Shown piece after piece: positions 13,703 to 18,383 of a DNA stretch of 18,383 nt. Below the pieces are notes generated by a model, which ran no database searches, had not been told where the DNA came from, and saw only the letters and a list, made by a program, of their open reading frames with translations. Position 1 is the first letter of the stretch. The number at the start of each line of letters is the position of its first letter. Position numbers and translations under genes: made by a program. The stretch is from Clostridiales bacterium (lineage in GTDB: Bacteria > Bacillota > Clostridia > Oscillospirales > Oscillospiraceae): NCBI GenBank assembly GCA_019418025.1, contig DYCR01000003.1:113860-132242 (forward strand). The letters are read 5' to 3'.

Positions 13703-15052
13703 TTATTTCACTTCTTTTTTGATCCGCTCGTCCAGACGGGTCACCGCCCGGGTCATGGATTGGTACACATCATCGGTGACTCTGCCGATATGGCTGTTGT
13801 CATATCGGGCGATGGCCTCCTTCAGCCGCACCACCCGATGTCCCCCCTCCTGACTGTCCTCAGGCTTCAGGGTGTAGATGGGGGTGTAGTCAAAGCCCGT
13901 GACCTTGGTCACTCCGGTGGTGTTGTCCCGGGTCACCTCGATATCCAGCACCATGGAGTAAGCGGTGCCGGCCTGAGCGGCATTTCCAAAGAAATCCCCC
14001 AGAGAGTAGGCCACAAGGGTACCGGCCTCCTGATCGTAGGCCACCGACTGCACCACATGGGGATGGGTGCCGAGGATGATATCCACGCCGCCCTCGATCA
14101 TCAGATTGCGAATCTTTTTCTGGCTTGCGCTGATATCCTCGTTGTTCTCGCTGCCCCAGTGGACCATGGCGATGGTCAGGTCAGGCTTTTCCTTTGCCAC
14201 GTTTTCCAGAACCCGATTGATGCTTTCGCTGTCCACCTTCTGGTAGTCCGTGGTATAATCCCGATACAGCACGTTGACGCAGTCCTCACTACCCTCGGGC
14301 AGACCCAGATTGTCCATCCCCTTGGTAAAGCCCACCAGTGCGATCTTGATGCCGTTGACGTTCATAATGGAATATCCGCCGGTTTTCTTGAAGATCGTCC
14401 GGTCGGCAAAGGTCCCCACCGGCAATATGCCTGCCTGATAGAATCCGTCCACCGTGGACTGCAATCCCAGAAGCCCCGCCCGAATGGAGGCAGAGTTTGC
14501 CGTCTGCACCACATCCACTCCGATTTTTTCCAGCTGCTCCGCCAGGACCTGAGGGGCCGAGCTGCGCTCCCCGCCGAAGGGCTCTCCGGCAAGGGTCCCC
14601 TCAAAGTTCATCAGGGTCAGATCCGCCTCCGTCAGGACGGGGGCAACGTCCATAAATGCCGAGGTAAAATCGTACTGGCTGCCGTCGTAGGCATTCTTCA
14701 GCACCTCGTCGGTGATGTTCAGATCTCCGGCGGCGGCAATGTGGATCACGGTCGTCGGCTCCTGTCCGGTGGACTTTGGAGCCTCCGGCTGAGTGGCCGG
14801 GTCCTCCGCGCCCTCTTGGGTCAGGGCGGTCTGCTGAGGGGTGTTGGGGTCCTGTCTGTTTGCATTGGGCCCCACCCAGTAGATCAGCCCCGCCACCAGT
14901 GCCACAACCACTGCCACCCCTGCAAGCCGGAGCATCATCTCCCGCCGGGCCTTTTTTTGCTTTTTTCTCTGATCTGCCTGTGCCTTCCGCGCTTCACGGC
15001 GGCGGCGCAGCTGATCGTCTCTGTTATCTCTGTTATCATGTTCTGAGGCCAT
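13703..15052 (-). CDS. CapA/PgsA-like membrane-anchored protein (PGA_cap family)
   Basis: 449 aa. A highly charged N-terminal cytoplasmic tail (1-40), a TM helix (~41-60), a Pro/Thr/Glu linker to ~100, then a metallophosphatase-like CapA domain. Family marks: AAAGDLNI (~107-113), NFEG (149-152), MVHWGSE (296-302), GTHPHVVQ (328-335) and YSLGDFFGN (349-357). The usual AN-N-H-x-x-D-x-G metal-ligand segment is replaced by ANSASIRAG (185-193), which lacks the expected second Asn, His and Asp. CapA/PgsA proteins take part in making or anchoring poly-gamma-glutamate, but many clostridial members stand alone with unknown substrates, as here: no capB or capC is nearby. GGAGG lies six bases before the ATG. 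Confidence 0.88.
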   Translation of the reverse strand: MASEHDNRDNRDDQLRRRREARKAQADQRKKQKKARREMMLRLAGVAVVVALVAGLIYWVGPNANRQDPNTPQQTALTQEGAEDPATQPEAPKSTGQEPTTVIHIAAAGDLNITDEVLKNAYDGSQYDFTSAFMDVAPVLTEADLTLMNFEGTLAGEPFGGERSSAPQVLAEQLEKIGVDVVQTANSASIRAGLLGLQSTVDGFYQAGILPVGTFADRTIFKKTGGYSIMNVNGIKIALVGFTKGMDNLGLPEGSEDCVNVLYRDYTTDYQKVDSESINRVLENVAKEKPDLTIAMVHWGSENNEDISASQKKIRNLMIEGGVDIILGTHPHVVQSVAYDQEAGTLVAYSLGDFFGNAAQAGTAYSMVLDIEVTRDNTTGVTKVTGFDYTPIYTLKPEDSQEGGHRVVRLKEAIARYDNSHIGRVTDDVYQSMTRAVTRLDERIKKEVK

Positions 15053-15097
15053 ATCGTCCCTCCATGGAAAAGTCTGTGAATGTTTCTGAATTATTTT

Positions 15098-15126
15098 ATT
15101 TTACACCAAAAACCCAAATGTTACAA
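15098..15126 (-). promoter_or_regulatory. Sigma-A promoter of the CapA-like gene
   Basis: On the minus strand: TTGTAA (15121-15126), a 17-base spacer, then TAAAAT (15098-15103). Confidence 0.7.
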
Positions 15127-15143
15127 GTGGAAAAATCAAAGGG

Positions 15144-15172
15144 TTGGCGAAACGCTCCCGTTGTGATATAAT
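15144..15172 (+). promoter_or_regulatory. Sigma-A promoter of the muramidase-racemase operon
   Basis: TTGGCG (15144-15149), a 17-base spacer, then a perfect TATAAT (15167-15172). The predicted start near 15179 gives a short leader. It stands back to back with the CapA-like promoter. Confidence 0.8.
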
Positions 15173-15206
15173 ATTACAAAAATGATCAATCTTCGGAGGC
15201 GCTCCC

Positions 15207-16028
15207 ATGGGCAATTACCATCGCAAATCCAATCGATCCCCCAGTGCCGGCCGTGTGCTGCTCGTCCCCGTGCTTGGGACCATCCTGCTGATCCTTGCCA
15301 TCATCGTCGGACTGATGAGCCGGGGCCGGACGGTGCCGGAGGTGCCGACTGAGCCCACGCTTGCCCCCAACCCCTATACTCCGGCGGATTTTATCCGTCA
15401 GGGGGACTATCTGACCCTTGCCAACGGAACGGCCCGTCTGGGTGTTGACGTTTCCGAGCACCAAAAGGAAATCGACTGGGCTCAGGTCGCCGATGCGGGC
15501 ATGGAGTTTGCCTTTGTCCGTCTGGGCTACCGCGGCTATACCCAAGGGGGCATGTTCACCGATGCCTATGCCGCCCAAAACATCGCCGGAGCCAGAGAGG
15601 CCGGACTGAAGGTGGGGGCGTATTTCTATTCTCAGGCCGTCTCCGTTGCCGAGGCTCAGGAGGAGGCCGCATTCTGCATCGATTTTCTCAAGGATCACTC
15701 CATCGACCTTCCCGTGGTCTTTGACTGGGAATATGTCAGCGGCGAGGCACGCACGGCCGGTGTGGACAAGCAGACCCTGACCGAGGCGGCAAAAGCCTTC
15801 TGCGAAGCCATGGAAGCCGCCGGATATCAGGCGATGATCTACTTCAATCCCCACATCGCCTCGGATTATCTGGATCTGTTTGCCCTTGACGAATACGGGT
15901 TCTGGCTGTCGCTGTACACAGAGACTATGACCTACCCCAACAAGGTGTCCTTCTGGCAGTATACCGAGCGGGGCAGTGTCCCCGGCATCACGGGAAATGC
16001 CGACATCAACATTTGGTTCCCCGACTGA
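15207..16028 (+). CDS. Membrane-anchored GH25 muramidase (lysozyme family)
   Basis: 273 aa. A short basic cytoplasmic tail, a TM anchor (~16-37), a Pro/Thr linker to ~60, then a GH25 domain. The domain opens with LGVDVSEHQKEIDW (Asp81 at the floor of the active site), has FAFVRLGYRGY and GAYFYSQ, and carries FDWEYV (Asp173 and Glu175, the DxE catalytic pair). It ends with FWQYTERGSVPGI, the usual closing strand. GH25 enzymes cut the MurNAc-GlcNAc bond of peptidoglycan. The N-terminal anchor suggests a housekeeping role in wall turnover rather than a secreted phage or bacteriocin-like lysin. GGAGG lies seven bases before the ATG, and murI follows after 73 bases. Confidence 0.93.
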   Translation: MGNYHRKSNRSPSAGRVLLVPVLGTILLILAIIVGLMSRGRTVPEVPTEPTLAPNPYTPADFIRQGDYLTLANGTARLGVDVSEHQKEIDWAQVADAGMEFAFVRLGYRGYTQGGMFTDAYAAQNIAGAREAGLKVGAYFYSQAVSVAEAQEEAAFCIDFLKDHSIDLPVVFDWEYVSGEARTAGVDKQTLTEAAKAFCEAMEAAGYQAMIYFNPHIASDYLDLFALDEYGFWLSLYTETMTYPNKVSFWQYTERGSVPGITGNADINIWFPD

Positions 16029-16101
16029 GCCTGAAAAACGCACCGTTTCCCTGCCGAGTCTCCGGCAGAAACCGTTTATCCCCGAGAAAGGAGGGTCCCC
16101 C

Positions 16102-16869
16102 ATGGACCGGAACGATTATATCGCCGTATTTGATTCCGGCGTCGGCGGCGTCAGCGTCCTTCGGGAGCTGCGTCATCTGATGCCCGGTGAAAATTTTTAT
16201 TACTACGGGGACTCTGCCAATGCCCCCTATGGTCTGAAAACCACCGAGCAGGTCTGTCACCTGACCCTGATGGCTGCACAGAAGCTCTTTTCAAAGGGCG
16301 CAAAATGTCTGGTCGTGGCCTGCAATACCGCAACTGCGGCGGCCATTGAGACCTTGCGTGGCACCTATCCTGACCGCATCATCGTGGGGATCGAGCCTGC
16401 CTTGAAGCTGGCCGCCGACCGCCACCCCCACGGCACCATCGGCATCATGGCCACCGATGTGACCCTCCGTGAAAAAAAACTTTCCAAACTTCTTGCCCGG
16501 TATTCTCAGGATTGCAGGGTCATCCGCCTGCCCTCCCCCGGTGTGGTGGAGCTTGTGGAGGCAGGAAGATCCCACTCTGACGAGGCCGTCCGGCTGATGC
16601 AGGACGAGCTTGGCCCCTATGCCAAAAGCTTAGACGCTCTGGTATTGGGCTGCACCCATTATCCGTTCATGAAAAAGGCCATCCGCGCCGTGGTCGGTGA
16701 CTCGGTGGAGCTGCTTGACGGCGGCGAAGGCACCGCTCGGGAGACCATGCGCCGTCTAAAGGAGGCCGATCTGCTCAATCCGCAGCCCTGCGGCAGACTG
16801 GTCGTTGAAAACAGCTCCGGACTTTCCGAGAAAATTCAACTGACTCATGCCCTTTTGAACGCAAAATAG
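16102..16869 (+). CDS. murI: Glutamate racemase
   Basis: 255 aa, normal for the family. It converts L-glutamate to D-glutamate for peptidoglycan. The two-base catalytic pair is present: Cys74 in VACNTA and Cys184 in GCTHYP. The N-terminal FDSGVGG motif (Asp11, Ser12) and YYGDSANAPYG are typical. Start 16102 is set by AAAGGAGG seven bases upstream and by the conserved N-terminus; a longer in-frame start at 15976 overlaps the muramidase gene. It is probably cotranscribed with the GH25 gene. The divergent CapA-like gene raises the possibility of D-glutamate use outside the wall, but nothing else here supports polyglutamate synthesis. Confidence 0.96.
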   Translation: MDRNDYIAVFDSGVGGVSVLRELRHLMPGENFYYYGDSANAPYGLKTTEQVCHLTLMAAQKLFSKGAKCLVVACNTATAAAIETLRGTYPDRIIVGIEPALKLAADRHPHGTIGIMATDVTLREKKLSKLLARYSQDCRVIRLPSPGVVELVEAGRSHSDEAVRLMQDELGPYAKSLDALVLGCTHYPFMKKAIRAVVGDSVELLDGGEGTARETMRRLKEADLLNPQPCGRLVVENSSGLSEKIQLTHALLNAK

Positions 16870-16909
16870 CACTCTGATCGATCCGAATGGATGTATCAGA
16901 GTGCTTTTT
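16868..16909 (+). terminator. Terminator after murI
   Basis: AGCACTCTGAT pairs with ATCAGAGTGCT across a 16-base loop, followed by a T run. The stem begins inside the murI stop codon. Confidence 0.88.
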
Positions 16910-16949
16910 CATATGGTCCTCCCCCGAGCATACCTCGCCCGATCCTGTC

Positions 16950-17252
16950 TCAGCCCTCGGGAAATGTCTCCCTCAGCAGCTCACGGGCCTGCTCCCACTT
17001 GGCATACGGCACATAAAGCTTCAACCGCTCCGTCTTGCCGGCCTTCATCGCCATCACGGCGCCGCAGGTAGGCACAGCTGTACAGGGGATCTTCTGGTCC
17101 TGCAAAATCTCCAGAAACATTTTTGCCCACATTTCATCCCGTTCTGTAACAAAGCAATAGTCCTCAGGCTTCACATCGGGAAGCGCTCCCCTGCCGCAGC
17201 CGGGGCAGAACTCCCCCGATACCGCCGCATGGCACCTGTCACAGTAATGCAA
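16950..17252 (-). CDS. Zinc-ribbon/DUF2007 protein
   Basis: 100 aa, cytoplasmic. The N-terminus has a zinc-ribbon pair C-x2-C (4, 7) and C-x2-C (16, 19, in CPGCG). From ~32 on it matches the DUF2007 group of putative signal-transducing proteins: MFLEILQDQKIPC, then GAVMAM, then KLYVPYAKWEQARELL. The function of this family is unknown; the fold resembles small ligand-binding ferredoxin-like domains. The start is a TTG, supported by AGGAGG eight bases upstream and by the first zinc Cys falling at residue 4. It faces murI convergently. Confidence 0.85.
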   Translation of the reverse strand: MHYCDRCHAAVSGEFCPGCGRGALPDVKPEDYCFVTERDEMWAKMFLEILQDQKIPCTAVPTCGAVMAMKAGKTERLKLYVPYAKWEQARELLRETFPEG

Positions 17253-17291
17253 AACCGATCCCTCCTATCCATATAAATTCCTTCTAAGTCT

Positions 17292-17320
17292 ATGATATTC
17301 CAGTCAACCTGATTTGTAAA
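17292..17320 (-). promoter_or_regulatory. Promoter of the DUF2007 gene
   Basis: On the minus strand: TTTACA (17315-17320), a 17-base spacer, then TATCAT (17292-17297). About 40 bases separate the -10 from the TTG start. Confidence 0.65.
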
Positions 17321-17403
17321 CGGATAAGATACACAAATTCCCGTGCATAAATTTGTGATGACCTCCCATAAAATGCTGGATTTCCCCATTTTTTCAGAAT
17401 GTC

Positions 17404-17433
17404 AAAAGGAGCCCGCTCCACCGAGCAGGCTCC
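17404..17433 (-). terminator. Terminator downstream of the 73-aa gene
   Basis: GGAGCC-x-GCTC pairs with GAGC-x-GGCTCC with one mismatch, followed by TTTT on the minus strand. The stretch to the gene end (17434-17521) has a second long-range pair, GCTCTGCC with GGCAGAGC (17455-17462 / 17505-17512). Confidence 0.7.
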
Positions 17434-17521
17434 CTGATATACATGTACGGTCTTGCTCTGCCATGGTCCACGGATGCCCGATGAAACTCCCATCTTTATA
17501 TCCAAGGCAGAGCGGCCTTCT

Positions 17522-17743
17522 TTATTTCTTATATTTCAACAGCAGGATCATACCCCATGCAGACAGCAAGATGCCGCCTGTACGGATGGAAGGGATCAGC
17601 TGTTGATATCTGATTTCCTGATAATTGTCCTCAAACAGATTGATCAGTGCATAGCAAGCATCAGGGACATATACCGCCCCAATCGTCAGCACAAGGCCAA
17701 GAATAAACAGCAGAATAATTTTAATTTTCGTCTTTTTTTCCAT
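17522..17743 (-). CDS. Small two-TM membrane protein of unknown function
   Basis: 73 aa. A Lys-rich start (MEKKTKIK) leads into TM 1 (about residues 7-28). A short polar loop follows (LINLFEDNYQEIRYQQL), then TM 2 (~53-70), and it ends in KYKK. The likely topology has both ends inside. AGGAGG lies seven bases before the ATG at 17743, which decides against the longer frame that is open to 17902. No family is recognised. It is flanked by its own terminator and stands alone. Confidence 0.75.
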   Translation of the reverse strand: MEKKTKIKIILLFILGLVLTIGAVYVPDACYALINLFEDNYQEIRYQQLIPSIRTGGILLSAWGMILLLKYKK

Positions 17744-17919
17744 CCGAATACCTCCTACCATTCTGTCATGACAATTATATGCGTCAAATCTGCACCGGAA
17801 TCCCCTCCCTTGAATCGGGATGCTTCCATTCTTCTGACCAAGCACCCCATCAGTTTGGATCATTTGGTTATCCTGATTGTAGCATACCACCATATGCATC
17901 ACAACATGCTTTTGCTATT

Positions 17920-18219
17920 TCATAAATTTTCGTACAACCTATCCATCTTTATTCCGGCATGCACCTGAATGGACTGCCGTTTTTTGTACATTTCTTCCTG
18001 TAACACAGCATCCGTGCAGAGATGATGCCATATTTCAGGCTCAAAATCCGTGTAGAGTCGATACCATATTTCAGGCTCAAACGCTGCCACTGTGACCCCG
18101 CACCAGCCAAGAAGCCCGCTCCCCTTGATTTGTGCAGGAGGAGCGTCTTTTTCCTTCCAGATTCTTCGTACCTCTTCTTGCTTTTTACCTTCGTCGCTTC
18201 CGGTTTTTTTCTTCCCGCC
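17920..18219 (-). pseudogene. Start-less 99-codon open frame with a tandem peptide repeat; probable gene remnant
   Basis: On the minus strand the frame is open from just after a TAA (18220-18222) to a TGA (17920-17922). It has no ATG, GTG or TTG start with a ribosome binding site at its beginning. It reads through a 12-residue duplication (FEPEIWYRLYTD, FEPEIWHHLCTD) and a charged N-terminal part (EEVRRIWKEKDAPP). Absence of a start and of a ribosome binding site suggests a decayed gene or non-coding DNA with a chance frame. No function is assigned. Confidence 0.3.
18011..18081. repeat. 36-bp tandem duplication
   Basis: Two 35-base copies, 18011-18045 and 18047-18081, are separated by one base. 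They share CCATATTTCAGGCTCAAA exactly and differ at four positions in the 5' half. A period of 36 keeps reading frame. Confidence 0.88.
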
Positions 18220-18326
18220 TTATTTACACAAAAATCTATACTTGCAGAAAAGTCAATCGTTCTACAGACAAGTACTAGAAATTGTTATAAAAAGTTCCGA
18301 AAGAAACCCCCAAAACATACGTTACA

Positions 18327-18366
18327 CAAAAAATCTGCCCGGAGGCGGTCAGATGCTTCCGGGCAG
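18327..18366 (-). terminator. Terminator of a minus-strand gene beyond the right edge
   Basis: CTGCCCGGA (18335-18343) pairs with TCCGGGCAG (18358-18366). On the minus strand the stem is followed by ATTTTTTG. The gene it serves is outside the window. Confidence 0.75.
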
Positions 18367-18383
18367 CGCAAAAAAAGAGCCTA

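Larger units (their letters stand above)
17744..18383. other. Right-hand intergenic region
   Basis: 640 bases with no supported intact gene. It holds a 10-base palindrome TGTCATGACA (17764-17773) ahead of the 73-aa gene, the start-less frame with the tandem repeat, an AT-rich stretch (18220-18330) and a terminator at the right edge. Confidence 0.5.

Noticed and set aside
13760..15046. Long + strand frame (428 codons) opposite the CapA-like gene
   Set aside because: A shadow of a clear CapA-family gene with a good ribosome binding site and promoter on the other strand. The product is His/Gly-rich and lacks domains.
15976..16101. Extended N-terminus of the glutamate racemase
   Set aside because: It would overlap the muramidase gene and add residues absent from the MurI family. 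A strong ribosome binding site supports the start at 16102.
17290..17505. 71-codon minus frame between the DUF2007 and 73-aa genes
   Set aside because: It runs across the terminator and promoter elements, has no convincing ribosome binding site and shows no domain.
18011..18081. Direct repeat as a CRISPR remnant or attachment site
   Set aside because: There are only two copies with one base between them and no cas or integrase gene. A simple tandem duplication explains it.

Overview
The window looks like chromosomal DNA from a low-oxygen, Gram-positive gut Clostridium, plausibly Oscillospiraceae/Ruminococcaceae-like. The evidence is AGGAGG-type ribosome binding sites throughout, sigma-A promoters with 17-base spacers, S-layer-homology repeats, Thr/Glu/Pro-rich wall-spanning linkers, an ECF vitamin transporter, and GC-rich genes separated by AT-rich gaps. 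The genus cannot be fixed from this sequence alone. No rRNA, tRNA, CRISPR array, transposase or phage gene was seen.

Layout. (1) 1-623: the 3' end of a surface protein with three SLH domains and its terminator. (2) 732-5760, minus strand: a four-gene cell-surface operon behind a strong promoter. It encodes a small wall-anchored protein, a one-TM protein, a large lectin-like protein, and a small secreted protein that shares a domain with the C-terminus of the lectin protein. (3) 5998-6552: a divergent Rrf2-type regulator with three Cys residues. (4) 6570-11767, minus strand: a promoter, a cobalamin riboswitch with an intrinsic terminator, a membrane-anchored FecR-like/DUF4430 (transcobalamin-like) protein, a fused ECF ATPase, an S component and a T component. 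This is best read as a B12 uptake system. (5) 11826-13424: a rhodanese lipoprotein and a thioredoxin, each behind a matching TGTGA/TCACA-type palindrome, and a convergent Crp/Fnr regulator with a CRP-like recognition helix. (6) 13665-16909: a CapA-like membrane protein divergent from a GH25 muramidase and glutamate racemase, all pointing to the cell envelope. (7) 16950-18383: a zinc-ribbon/DUF2007 protein, a 73-aa membrane protein, a start-less reading frame with a 36-bp tandem repeat, and the terminator of a gene lying beyond the right edge.

Main points. The B12 module joins a riboswitch, an extracellular domain related to animal B12 carriers, and an ECF importer in one transcription unit. 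The rhodanese and thioredoxin promoters each carry a 5-5-5 palindrome centred exactly 29 bases upstream of the -10 box, where a class II Crp/Fnr activator would sit, and the candidate regulator is the next gene. The surface operon resembles the four-part Csc/WxL complexes of lactobacilli in layout but has different domains, and its lectin gene changes base composition abruptly inside the gene.
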